A DNA stretch of 64,000 nucleotides, taken from contig NW_022985555.1 of assembly GCF_010093815.1 (NCBI RefSeq), positions 928,186 through 992,185 of the forward strand, read 5' to 3'. A program made the translations under genes and the position numbers. Below are positions 24,437-35,949 of this stretch, in pieces (within the stretch, counting starts at the first letter, position 1; every line of letters begins with the position of its first letter). The stretch comes from Pseudovirgaria hyperparasitica. Taxonomy: Eukaryota > Ascomycota > Dothideomycetes > Acrospermales > Acrospermaceae. Below the pieces are notes generated by a model that did not search any database, was not told where the DNA came from, and worked only from the letters and a program-made list of their open reading frames with translations.

Positions 24437-25300
24437 TTATTTAGTCTTCTTCGGGGTACCATCCTTGGGAGAGATCTCGTCACCCATGCGGTTGTACTCG
24501 CGTGACAGACCCTCGGCTTGTTTCTTTAGATTCTCAATATCACGGTCTTTGGCTTCAAGCTCTTTCTTTAAGCGGCCAATCTCGCCGGCGTTACCGGCGT
24601 TGCCAAGTGCGGCAGAGTCCTTGCCCTTGCCCGTATTTTCGCCTTTGAAGCGCTTGTTTTCTTCCTCCAGACGAAGCTGGTCAAGAATCATGACGTAGGT
24701 ACGGTTGAGGATAAGGGACAGAAAGAGGGTGAAACCGCAGAGGTACATGTTTCGCTGGGAGTAGAATTTGCGAGCCTGAACCTCCATGCGTTCAGAACCC
24801 ACCACGGCAGCGCTAGATCATGTCAGCCAAAGGTTCGATATCATGCTGGGGCGAACAACGTACGCCCCACGAGAGTCTTTGCTGTACGCAGCGAGCTCCA
24901 CCTGGACACGGTAGACGCGATTGACAGAGTCAATGAATAAGATGAGGATGAAGATGAATGTAATCTATAATCCGGTTAACTCTGCAACTCATGGACATTG
25001 GCAGACTACATACCTTCATTCCATATTGTAGTTTCGCTATAATTGGACTTTCCGATATGAAAGTAAAGAGCTTTCTGCGCCAGGTAAATGGTAGAGGGAC
25101 GATCAACGACATGAAGACGACCATCTCAAACACCAAAAGGAGGAAGACCTAAGGACGACGCGTTAGCGATGGTTTCTCTGGTAATGTCGCTGTCTTGCCG
25201 AAGCACTTTTTCTCTCGACATAGACATTGAGATGAAGCCATTCTGTCTCATTTGGCTTCCTGGAGAGGGGTGCACTGACGAGGCTGTAGTAGAGCGTCAT
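24437..25300 (-). CDS. BAP31/Yet3-like ER transmembrane protein
   Basis: Four exons (25300-25280, 25148-25014, 24964-24864, 24812-24437) give 210 aa. The first exon codes only for MTLYYSL and is followed by a comparatively long 131-nt intron. Three hydrophobic segments are evident: VFLLLVFEMVVFMSLIVPLP, ITFIFILILFIDSVNRVYRV and NMYLCGFTLFLSLILNRTYV. A Lys/Glu-rich coiled coil follows (LKKELEAKDRDIENLKKQAE) and the protein ends KKTK, resembling a di-lysine ER-retrieval signal. This is the standard plan of BAP31 proteins (yeast Yet1/Yet3), which act in ER export and quality control of membrane proteins. Confidence 0.92.
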
Positions 25301-25661
25301 GATGGCTAGATATTGCGAGGCTATAGGTGTCGTGTGGAGGGTGTTGTGGGCGCCGTTCAAGGGAGATACAGCAACTAGATGTTTTACTGTTGCCTGGAGG
25401 GTTGATCAGGTTATGAAGTAAACAGGTGTTCAGACCGGGGGGTTTGTGAAGAGGAGGAGTTCCTGAGCAAGCAGGCCATGCGAGCTGTGCGAGAAATAAT
25501 ACGTCACCTCACTAGCCACACCCGTCGCGGCTACCGAAACGACTAGTCTATTTCCGGCATACCTCCAAAATACCTTCACATTACACTCCCGTGACTTCAA
25601 CCATTGCATATATCATAGGACGGAAGCTGGAGAACTTGTCTCAGTATCACCAGCTAACAGT
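25301..25661. other. Divergent promoter region between BAP31-like and Dus3 genes
   Basis: A 361-bp spacer shared by two divergent genes. No specific element is identified. Confidence 0.5.
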
Positions 25662-27943
25662 ATGGAGCCATCAGTGGAAGATCTTGCAGTCCCACAGTCA
25701 ATAATGACCACAGATTCTGTTACAACCAAGGCTGAAAAATTAGCACGGCATGACAATGGAGAAATGAACGACTACGAGGAGCCTCCAAGCAAAAGAGCCC
25801 GCACAGAAGGAACCAATGGAGCATCCGAAAATTTACAGACAGCACCTCAGCCAAGAGAGAGGGTCAGAGGGGTCGCCCCAGTGAAAGCAGAGTGAGACAC
25901 ACGTGGAAGTCGGGGACGTATATCAAATTATGCAATCGAACTAACAGTTGCAAAGATACATTCTTCCTGTCCCAGACAACAGGACGAAGCAGGAAAGGGC
26001 TGCCTTTGACGATGATGCTGCCGAAGCAGCACACCACGAGGGAGAAGGACGGCCTGGAAAGAAAGAAAAGAATAGAGGCCAAAATAAAGGCCGCGAATTT
26101 GGCAGCTCTAAGGATGCATTGCCTCTATGCGCTTCGGTTATGCTCCAGCCCGAATTTTCACCACTCGAATGCAGATTTGGTACTAAGTGCAAGTTTGAAC
26201 ACGACCTGCGAAGGTACTTGAAGGAAGGGAGGAGAGAAGACCTCAAAACGTTCAATGGGCAGTGCCCGATCTGGGATCTGAAGGGCCACTGCGAGATGGG
26301 ATGGAAGTGCAGGTTTGTTGGTTCTCACTCCACAGAAAGGGAGGTTGATGGCAAGAAGGAGCTTATACTTCTCGACGATGACAAGCGGAAAGCCCAAGCT
26401 GCGGCAGCAGGAGATGCGAATGGTCAAGTCGGGGTGGTCAACGATGTGCATCTAGACAGGAAAAAGGAGCTCAGCAGGAAGAAGTTTCCGCTACCAAAGT
26501 CGGACAAGTACGTACAATGGTTGAATGAGAAAGACAAGGCGAAACAACGCCTCGAAGGTCTCAAGAAGGATGAAATCGACGAGACAATGGACAACCGCGC
26601 ACAATTCGTCGATCCACCTCTACTCCCATCCGAGAAGCGTCGCATCTACTATGGTCCCGAAACTCCTATTCTCGCACCACTCACCACCACCGGCAACTTA
26701 CCCTTCCGCCGGCTTTGCGTCGGATTCGGCGCCCAAGTAACATGGTCCGAAATGGCCCTCGGTCTGCCCCTGATCACTGGTCACAAAGGCGAATGGGCGC
26801 TCATGAAAGCCCACGAATCTGAGACCCTTCCACCCGCATTCACTCCCGGAAGTCCTATCATACGCGGCTACTCCAACGAGAACGACCTCAAGTTCGGAGC
26901 TCAAATCGCCGCAAACAAACCCTGGCTCGCACTCAAAACTGCCGAAACGCTCAGTAACCTCTGTACCCACCTCCGGGCTATCGACCTGAACTGCGGCTGT
27001 CCCATCGATCTCGTATGCAATGACGGCGCCGGCTCTGCGCTTCTCGACCACCACGCAAAGCTCGAGAAGATGCTACGCGGCATGAACACAGTCTCCGGAC
27101 CTATTCCTATCACTGTAAAGATTCGCATGGGCACAACAAACTCTCACCCGACCGCCGAGAAACTTGTCGCGAGACTGATTAACGGTGGCGCAGAAGAATC
27201 AAGTCCTTGCGGCGTGGCAGCCATCACGCTGCATGGCCGGTCGCGCCAGCAGCGATACTCACGGGCTGCGGACTGGAGCTACATCTCATCTTGCGCAGCA
27301 CTCATCAAACGCACAAAGGAAACCCAGGACGCCCTTGTCGACACGACGGCCGAGCCCGACGCACGCTTCGCCGCGCCGGACGGCAAGGTGTACTTCATCG
27401 GCAACGGCGACGTCTACTCGCACGCCGACTACAACGCACACCTCAACGATGCAAACGTCGACAGCGTGATGGTGGCGCGTGGCGCGCTCATAAAGCCGTG
27501 GATCTTCGAGGAGATCGCGTCGGGGCAGTACCTCGACAAGTCTGCGACGGAGCGGCTCTCGTACATTGAGACATTCGTCAAGCACGGACTCGAGGCATGG
27601 GGCTCGGACGAGATGGGTGTGGGCACGACGCGGCGGTTCCTGCTGGAATGGCTGAGCTTTGCGTGCCGGTATGTACCGATCGGGCTCTTGGAGCATTTAC
27701 CGCCAAACATCCAGGACCGGCCGCCGAGGTACAGGGGCCGCAATGAGCTGGAGACACTGTTGAGCAGTGACAACTACAGAGACTGGATCAAGATCAGGTA
27801 CGTTGGACATCATCGCGGACTGGGGGGGCCGGGAGTGTGCTAATTATGGTGACAGTGAGATGTTTCTGGGCCCAGCGCATCCAAACTTCCGGTTTGAGCC
27901 GAAGCACAAGTCGAACAGCTATGAGATTGAAGCGGAGGGTTGA
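25662..27943 (+). CDS. DUS3: Dus3, tRNA-dihydrouridine(47) synthase
   Basis: Exons 25662-25891, 25956-27797 and 27856-27943 give 719 aa. The first intron ends at AAAG (25952-25955): the nearer CAG overlaps the CTAAC branch site and would break the frame, whereas the AAG acceptor gives [16 protein letters not shown], matching the family. Two CCCH-type zinc fingers follow ([11 protein letters not shown] and [22 protein letters not shown]). The FMN-dependent Dus barrel carries [20 protein letters not shown] with the active-site Cys, then [20 protein letters not shown] and GNGDVYS. The C-terminal exon encodes [20 protein letters not shown]. The enzyme reduces uridine 47 in the tRNA variable loop. 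Confidence 0.95.
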
Positions 27944-28784
27944 GTCGTGATCGAGCGAAAACACTGTGTACGATGGAAGGATATCTAGTCACGAACACGT
28001 CAAGACATGTCAACCAAGGGAGGAATACCAAACACCAAGACCAAGACCAAGCCTTGTTCCCAAAATCCACAACATCACAATCACATATAGAAGGACCAGC
28101 CAGCTCCAGGTTCCACAAATTCAAACCATTAAAACCCCTCAACTCACCCATCTCTGCTGCCCTCCCATCACTGCGCCCCCTCCTCCCTTCCACAACTCTG
28201 AAACACACACCCTCATCACGGGAACCCTCACCCCCCCTGCTCTCCCATCCCACGTCCCACCAACCAAGCATCGGCCATCGGTCATCCCAAGCCCTCTATC
28301 CCTCACTCATCCCACAGTTCTCCCAGTAGAACGGGCAGAAGGAAAGGCAGACAGGCAGGCCGTGCCCTCTATGCCATCACGTTTTATAACTAATCACAAC
28401 GTGGGCAGACACGACGAGGAGATGCAAAAAATAAATACAGCTGCACGGATGGTAAGAGTTGCGATCATGCACACACGCGGTAACGGTTCGTTTGACGGTG
28501 GTGGCTACGCTGCGAGAGAGACAGAGCAGATGGCCAGCAGGGTACTTACTTATAAGAAAGTATCGCAAACAAAGGAGACATGCAGTCGAGAGTAGCACTG
28601 ATGGATTGATTGATTGATTACTAGGTGTCAATGTTGTATACATACATACATAGCTACGTCCGTCCATTCATGGTAAATTACTACCACGAACGGGCACACA
28701 ATGCATTACACACCACACCGCACCATTACCACACCAGTAACTACCACACCAACGCCAGTACCATAGAGATAGATATAAATAGAT

Positions 28785-28804
28785 AAAACAAAACAAAACA
28801 AAAC
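28785..28804. repeat. AAAAC short tandem repeat
   Basis: Four units of AAAAC in tandem within the non-coding interval. Confidence 0.8.
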
Positions 28805-30602
28805 CAAACATCCATAATCACATAGTCCCCTTCTTTCCTTTTGCACGTTAACAACGTTTGCAACGTGCGCAACGATGCTCCAAAGTCTCACCACTATCCA
28901 TCCCCTCTTCCAACCCGGGCCATGGTACTTTTTTCTATTTTGTTTTGTTCGATGTTGTTACTGTCAAGGTTCCTCCTTCCACCACATGGAACCTAGGATG
29001 TCATTGCTCCAATCACAGCGCATGAGCGACAACGGGCGGATGAGCCGGGGATGCACGGGATGTCTGAAGAAGGAAATCCGGTGGGTGCACCGGATGTGGA
29101 ATAGCGGGGGTTTGGGGGTGGGGAGGCAGCCCTACGACCGGGACCTGTCTGTTGAGAGACTCCTCCAGACCGCTACTATCGTTTGCATCTCTACAACAAC
29201 AATAACCTCGAGGACAACTCTCAGCTTGAAGAATTTAAATCTTTGCTTGAACCTCATACGGTTATGAGCGTGCTCTGTGCACTTTTTTACCTTTATAGTT
29301 TTGCTTACTGTTCGATCCTACGCGCGCAAGAGAGACGTAGATTCACGAGGAGTGTGACAAAGGCTGCAGACGGGGCATGCAATGTGTATTGGGAGGGGAG
29401 AGACGGGATTCGATCCGATTCATGTGATATGTGCGGTGCGAAAGGTAGAATACGAGGCAGGGTGCGACATCGGGCGAGATCTGTCTTGGCCAAAACAAAG
29501 CAAGGAAAAAAAGAAGGGCGATCGATTCGGATGGTTCGAGGCGAGAGCCCAAGGCGATGCTGTTCATCGGAGAGGATTGATAGGTACCTTAGTTAGCAGG
29601 TGTTACGATCCTCTGGGTGTGAGAGTGTGGTAATGCATGTGGTGGTGGTGATGATGATGATGATGGATCCCGGCAAGTGCGTGCGTAGGTCGCCGCCGCT
29701 CGGCAGCGGACTCAGGGACTGGACAGGCAGGAGCGCTGCGGTGTCATGCTGGGAAATGTCAGTATTGATGGAATCCCAGTACTGGCCTTGTTATTATAAC
29801 GATCATCAGGATCATGATAATCATCGTAATATCAGCGTCTAAGACGAGACGACGACTGTTCACTGTGTTCAGCTGGATCTGGAGTGCAGTGTGCAGACGA
29901 CATGTGAAGGCGTTCGGCTGAAGGCATTCGGCTGCATCCGGCAGGCTCAGCCGATCCCGAACAGTTGACAGATGCTCGCCCATTTGCCGTCCCCCTGAGC
30001 TGGCGGCCTTCCTGGCGAAGATGGCTGACCCTTTTGCGGTAAACACGGCGACAAGCAGTGACGGTTGACGGGGTCTAGAGCTAGGACATGCTCGGTTGGC
30101 TAGAACAATTCGGTCGAGTAGCAGCATCTGTCACCCAGTCCGTGGTTTCAATGTATGCTAATGCTACTGTTCGTCCGGAAATAGCCTCATACTCGTCTGG
30201 TCTGGTCATGGTCTATACACCATTGGTTTAGGGAGATATGGAGGACGTGTCTCGGATGGGGCATGGTTAGTCTAGTTATGTAACGATTATCCTTCGAGAG
30301 CGCGTGCTTCGTGGACTCGTGGACGTGTGGTCTGTGTACTGTGGACTGTGTGGACTGTGGCGCTCAGACTGGTGCAATATATGATGCAGCAAGTCGAGTG
30401 AATTCAGCTGAGGCCGTGCGATGTTACTGAGTGCATACTTGTCGTGAATATGGTAGGCAGTAGAGTAGTGGGTGGTAGGCAATATCGTGGTTCTGAACAG
30501 ATTGAATAATCGCATGATACCACGCAGACGGAATGCAGGCCAAACGGACAAAGGCGCTTCTCGGTCAATTGGAAGCGGCTGCTGGACAAGTGTCCGTCTC
30601 GG

Positions 30603-30641
30603 TGACGTCCACTTCACGGTAACGTCAACGTCAACACGTCA
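30603..30641 (+). promoter_or_regulatory. Cluster of CRE-like motifs
   Basis: TGACGTC at 30603-30609 is followed by CGTCA at 30623-30627, 30629-30633 and 30637-30641. These are full and half sites of the ATF/CREB class, which in fungi are bound by AtfA-type bZIP factors downstream of Hog1. They lie about 2.3 kb upstream of the Sfp1-like start codon. Function is inferred. Confidence 0.4.
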
Positions 30642-30934
30642 ACGTCCGGACATCAGCCGTGGTTATAGCCACGATGGCAGGGAAATGATCTACGATCCGC
30701 ACCACTAACTGACATCAGGCGAGTTAATAGACGAGACGAATAATTGCATCAGCGTGATGATGATAGACGGTCTTGCTTCCCAAGTTCGCTATATCAGATG
30801 TCAGTCAGACGGGGATGGATGGGGGTGATGGGGCAGTCGGGGGAGGTCTAAGCTTGTTCCAGAAAGCCCCTAGAAGCGCTACTATGTCCAATCCTAGTGG
30901 GTCGTTAGGCAGATTCCACATCATCGTGTGTTGT

Positions 30935-30970
30935 TGTGCGTGCGTGTGTGCGTGTGTGTGCGTGCGTGCA
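30935..30970. repeat. Alternating purine-pyrimidine (TG/CG) tract
   Basis: 36 nt of strictly alternating pyrimidine and purine, mixing TG and CG steps. Such tracts can adopt Z-DNA and are often polymorphic. Confidence 0.8.
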
Positions 30971-31865
30971 CGGAGAGAGACAGACGGAGACGGCTCCTGT
31001 GCTATTCTGTAGAGATTGACCTGTTGTTCATTACTCGAGCACCCCCTTGCATGGTGTCGCACCTTCGCCGTTGTTGGCTTCACGAAGCCACGTGAGGAGA
31101 TGAGGATGAGGTTGTCAGTTGAGAACAACACACGCACACGCTAGGCCGGATCTCCGCTGCAGAACTGGGGTGCAGCCAGCAGCGATGGCACTCAACACCA
31201 TAGAGGAGGGTTAATCATGCCACTCAATAGTAGCAGTAATAGTACATAGCATATGATAATAGAACAGAAGTAATATGTAAATACTGGTAGAACGCAGTAA
31301 GACTACACATCTTTCTCTCTCCCTCTCTCTCGCGTGGTGACGGCTTAGGTCGGCATCCTGCTGGGTGGGGGATCCTAAGCTGCATCGCCGCAGTAGCCTC
31401 GACGCGAACCGGGCCTCTCAACTTTAACCCACTATAGCGACAGGCAGCGGCGGAGATATTAGGTAGAAGTGTAGGTATAGGTGGTAGATGGTATGTAGTA
31501 TGTGGTAATTAGGAGGTCAGTAAGCATGGTAGGTAGTAGTATAGTAAATGTAGCGGTGACGGAGCAGCCAACAAGCCAAAAAGCCAGCCAGCCAGCCAGC
31601 AAGGGGATGGATGCCAATGTAGTGCGCGCACTCAACTTCATGGATGGATGTGAAATGTGTCGTCAGGTATTAATGAGTAATTAGTAGCTTACAGTAGATG
31701 CTTCAACATGAGATTAGACAGTGGCAGCGAAGTGAATGTCGTCGTCAAGCCTCAATGCTCGCACGGCCAGACAGACCCCCTCATCGTTCGTCGCTGTCGT
31801 CGTCCCTTCTCCGCCATACAGCTTCTGCTTCATACTACCCATCCATCTCATCCATACCATCCATG

Positions 31866-32977
31866 CCCATACATCCCTCCCCACCTAAACCCGCCAAGTG
31901 GTTAATAACTTTGATACCCCGGACCACTTTTTACTCTTAATATTGCTGTTACATCTTCTACTTCAACAATCTTCCATTGCTACAGCTGTTCACTATTATT
32001 ACTCACGCGTTCAACAATCGAATCACTTGCTTTCTGTCGAGTCTTGTTGTCGGTAACGAGGGCGCTGCCTTACACACGCTACAAGCAAATCCTCATCATC
32101 AACATACACTCACTCTATCCCTCCCACCATTACTCACTCGCTCTCCCACCCTTTCTCTCTCTCTGCAGCTCTCACTGGATTGGAGCGCATATCGCACTGC
32201 ACCCTACATCACTAGAGTCGACCAACGAGTCAACCACCACCACCACCCGCCTGATCTTCTGTCCAATCATCACGACGAGTCTGTTACCCGAAATCGACTG
32301 CAGGCCTGGTCTCCGAATACTATAATATACCCTACTTCGCCTTCGCCTTCGCTCTCACCGCCACCGTCCATAATACTTTTCTGCCATCCTCGACGCTCTG
32401 CTGCCTCTCCAATTCTTTTGGCTTCACGTTGCAGAACGTACTGCCCGTTACCCGACGCTCGCCAAGCTACTTCCGCAACGACTATAGTACCTAGTCTAAC
32501 AACCAACGAACCATACCGCTACCGCTTACACCATCTCCATACAGTCCCCACAACGTCCACGACTGTGATCGCCCCATTAGCCGGCCTAAACATCTGTCAA
32601 CCACTCTCCGCCGCTCTCGTCCAATCCACCTTGCCTTTCCTCTCCAGATAATTCTCACCACCGCGAAACTGGATTCCTCAACCGCCTCCACGCCTCCCCT
32701 CTCCTACTCGCCCATCCAAAGTGACAGGGAACGCGAGTCGACCGCCGAGAGTACGCCAATCACAACTCCTGTCACTACCTCCCTCGATCATACATTCTTC
32801 GCTCGACAGCGTCGTGATAAAGACCTCTACTTCAGCTGGCATCGCAAGAGCGCAAACGACACAGATCCCACAGACTCGTCTGGGAGTGACTTGTTGTTCG
32901 AGGACGCAGGCGACTGCAGCTTCCCGCTGTTTCCTGAGTCTCCACCATCCGCCTCGTGCTTCCCCGCCGCCGCCACA
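31866..32977 (+). promoter_or_regulatory. ATG-free 1.1-kb leader of the Sfp1-like gene
   Basis: Reading every base of the plus strand from 31866 to 32977, I find no ATG in any frame. The complementary triplet CAT occurs about two dozen times in the same stretch. The region is pyrimidine-rich and ends in GCCGCCACA just before the ATG, a strong initiation context. This is the pattern expected of a long transcribed 5' untranslated region under selection against upstream start codons. Long open frames here (for example 31977-32651) lack an ATG. Confidence 0.6.
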
Positions 32978-34839
32978 ATGGCTACTCAGGTTTCGCCCAT
33001 TGACATCAACACCCCTCCCAGATACAATTCAGCAAGCCCTCGGAACCAAACCTCCAATCTGACCTCTGCTTTGCAACAAGCGAGCGCGCACGGCAACCAA
33101 CAAGTACAGGACTCGATACTCGGTCCAGACGAGCCACGGGTCTCCATCTCGGACCCGTCCGGTCGCAACGAGTCCATAAGTCATGCATTTGGCTCTTATT
33201 ATGGCTCAGGTGCGCGCCCAATTTCCACAAAGGATCGCCCTCGTCGTGAGAGCAACACTGGCGCTGGAAGCTACCTCGGCATGAGCTGGGGAGGTATGTC
33301 TGTGGGAAGCTGGATCAACAACGAGTAAGAGACAAAGACTTGTGTCGCAGAAGCAGGAATTAACGCTGACGCTCTCATAGTATAGCCATGCAGGGCACGT
33401 CGCCAGCCATGCAGTCACCTTCCTTCCACTCTTCTTCGTACCTGCCAAAAATGGAGGCAAATTTTATGAAAGATTTCACATGCTGCGGCCTGACACTTGA
33501 CTCACTACATGAACTCCTTCAACATTTTGAAGAGGCACATGCCCAAGCACCCGGTCAAAATTTACCTAGAACGTCAACCAGTGGTCATAGCGGCCTCCCA
33601 CAAAAGCCGGGTGCTATGCCTGCTTCGTCAAGTCGTGCAACACAAGCGGATCCTGCTGCATTCACCCAGCATGGCTTTCAGACTACTCCACGCCCACAGC
33701 CCACACAGTACAACATTGCACGGTCCCAGCGACTGGGATCAGATGGTTTCAGCAAAACGAACCTGTCTACCGTGCATGACATGGACAATGTGGAGGACAT
33801 GGAGATGGATGATGTGGGCGTGATGCCGTCAATTGATGAGCAGCACCACTTTGACATGCAGCAGCAACAACACTTCAGCAATCTTCCCCAACTGAATGTG
33901 AACCTTGCGAACTTGCAGAATCAAGGTCTTCGAAATTCGAACCCCAATACCCCTCTTGCTACAGCTTCGCCCTTCGGACTTCAACACAACCCCACTGTCT
34001 CTTCTGTCAACACGCCTACACTTAGCACAGCACCACTACAACAGCAAAGTAGGACACCAGACTCATCTACACCGGGTACTCCTGCAGAATTTGACCCAGA
34101 TTACACCATGGGCTTACCAGGAGGACTTCCGATGAATAACCAGATGAACGGTATGAATGGACTAAACGGAATGAATGGCATGAACGGAGACCTAAATTTC
34201 AACATGAATTTTGGCACTGGAATGGGGGGAGCCTTCGATGGTACAATAGACCAGCCAGCCAAGCGCCTCTTCAGCAAAAATGGATCCGGCGTCACCCAGG
34301 CACAGCTAGCGATGGCAATTCGTTCCGCACAGGGAGCTGGCGACGTGCAGCTACAGAATCAGCTTCTTGCAAAGATGCAAGGTCTGCAACAGCAGGAAGA
34401 GGTCAAGCCTTTCAGATGTCCTGTAATAGGATGTGAAAAAGCATACAAGAACCAAAATGGTTTGAAATACCACAAGACGGTCAGTTTGTACAGCCAAGCT
34501 ATGTTGTGCATATCCCGCTAACACTTCTTCCAGCATGGTCACCAAAATCAGAAACTCAAGGAGAATGATAACGGAACCTTCTCTATCGTCGATCCGGTTA
34601 CAAGCGTTCCTTACCCTGGCAGCATGGGCATGGAAAAAGAGAAGCCTTATCGCTGTGACTACTGCGGGAAGCGCTACAAGAACCTGAACGGCCTCAAGTA
34701 CCACAGACAACACTCAGCAAATTGTAACCCCGATCTCGTCAACCAACTTGGCCCGCTCAATGGCCTTCAAAATATTCAAGGTCTCAACGTCAACGTTGCT
34801 GGTGCAGGCCTAAGCGGCATCGAAGGTAGCATGTTCTGA
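32978..34839 (+). CDS. SFP1: Sfp1-like C2H2 zinc-finger transcription factor
   Basis: Exons 32978-33324, 33381-34479 and 34534-34839 give 583 aa. The ATG at 32978 is the first for 1.1 kb and has a strong context; the frame stays open about 29 codons upstream without an ATG. A conserved ANFMKDFTCCGLTLDSLHELLQHFEEAH segment (given here as FTCCGLTLDSLHELLQHFEE) resembles the first atypical zinc finger of fungal Sfp1. The middle is Asn/Gln/Met-rich. A split pair of C2H2 fingers follows (FRCPVIGCEKAYKNQNGLKYH, shortened: CPVIGCEKAYKNQNGLKYH; and YRCDYCGKRYKNLNGLKYH), with intron 2 inside the first. Yeast Sfp1 drives ribosome-biogenesis genes downstream of TORC1 and PKA; the same role is inferred. 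Confidence 0.88.
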
Positions 34840-35949
34840 GTATCGAAACCACAGCGTGTTCTTTCCTTTTCACTTGCTTTTCATCTACTGCCAGATATCT
34901 GTCAGAGTCTTTTGTCGAATACCCAGCTTCAACCTTTTACACACGCTAAGGCCACTAATACGCTGTCACGGCCGCACATGATGAACCGATAGACTATGCC
35001 TCTCATTTGTTCATATACCGGCTGGCGGCACATCCTTCGGCATCATCATATCACATTTCAGGCGTTTTTAAAATACCACCCAACCAAAAGTTTGTTGATT
35101 TGTTGTTTGTTTTTCCGGAGTATTTTTCACTTGTCAATGTCGTCCCAACTCACTGCGTATACTGTCAGAAACGGGGTTTAAGCATTCCCGCTTTTTTTGT
35201 AATTTCTTGTGGATCAATTTCGCCCCTGTTTTTCGGGTCTCCCTACCCAACGGCAATGCTGATGTGTCTATGTGCACATTGGTTGCTCGCTGCTCTTGCA
35301 GTTCTCGTTATTCTCCATCCTCCTTATTTGGGTAAAAAAAGATTTACAAAAAGGGAGGCGAATTTCGGGAAATTTTGAAAAGAGAAATGGCGAGCATGTG
35401 CATTATGGGCGACTTTGGGTTGTTTTGGGGCACGCGCATGGGCGGAGCGTAATGTAGGTGGTACCTCTTGAAAAGCGTACCTAACCTAACCTACCTTTGG
35501 ATTTTTGGTTGGGGATGAAGATGAAGGAGAAGAGAGCGGGTGGGTGGGCGTGATGGGAAAGTTCTATAGATCGATCTCTCTGGCAGTTTAGCGAGTCTAT
35601 ATAAAGCAAGCACATGAGACTGTGTAGACTTCTTTCTGTTTTAGCTTAGCTTGCTTAGCTTTGAGCCATACATATACGAAGGAGGCTACTATTTATTTAT
35701 TACCTCTTGAAAAACTTTCTGGCTGCCGCTGGTTTAACTTGACTTTTTGCAGTTTTTTTTTGGAGGGGGGGGGCAGCAAAGGATCGGTCGGACATGAAAA
35801 TATGATTCCGTTTTATCGATTCATTCTTTGGGGAGGGGTGATGTTCCCAACTACTACTAAAAACCCACGATGCGCTCGCTCTGCGCTCGTCAACAATGGT
35901 ATTGAATTTTCCCGTCATGTTCTCGAAACAACCCCAAAAAAACCCCTTC
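34840..35949. other. Convergent intergenic region
   Basis: The 3' flanks of the Sfp1-like and Hrd3 genes. T-rich and A-rich stretches near 35090-35200 and 35330-35400 fit 3' ends. Short CTAAC/TTAGC repeats occur near 35480 and 35645. No gene is recognised. Confidence 0.5.

Larger units (their letters stand above)
27944..31865. other. 3.9-kb non-coding interval upstream of the Sfp1-like gene
   Basis: No open frame has a recognisable domain. The interval is rich in simple sequence: an AAAAC repeat (28785-28804), CATA repeats near 28640, a GAT run near 29648, an alternating purine-pyrimidine tract (30935-30970) and an AGCC run near 31577. A cluster of CGTCA motifs sits at 30603-30641. It most likely holds distal promoter elements of the Sfp1-like gene plus the Dus3 terminator. 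A non-coding RNA gene cannot be excluded. Confidence 0.5.

Noticed and set aside
29530-29560. GGTTCGAGGC resembling a tRNA B box
   Set aside because: No matching A box, acceptor stem or anticodon arm could be drawn upstream.
31977-32651. 224-codon open frame in the leader of the Sfp1-like gene
   Set aside because: It contains no ATG and is low-complexity (His, Pro, Ser, Thr); it is better explained as C-rich untranslated sequence.
35478-35495. CCTAA-like repeats suggesting an internal telomere
   Set aside because: Only two or three imperfect copies (CCTAACCTAACCTACC), not the CCCTAA telomere unit.
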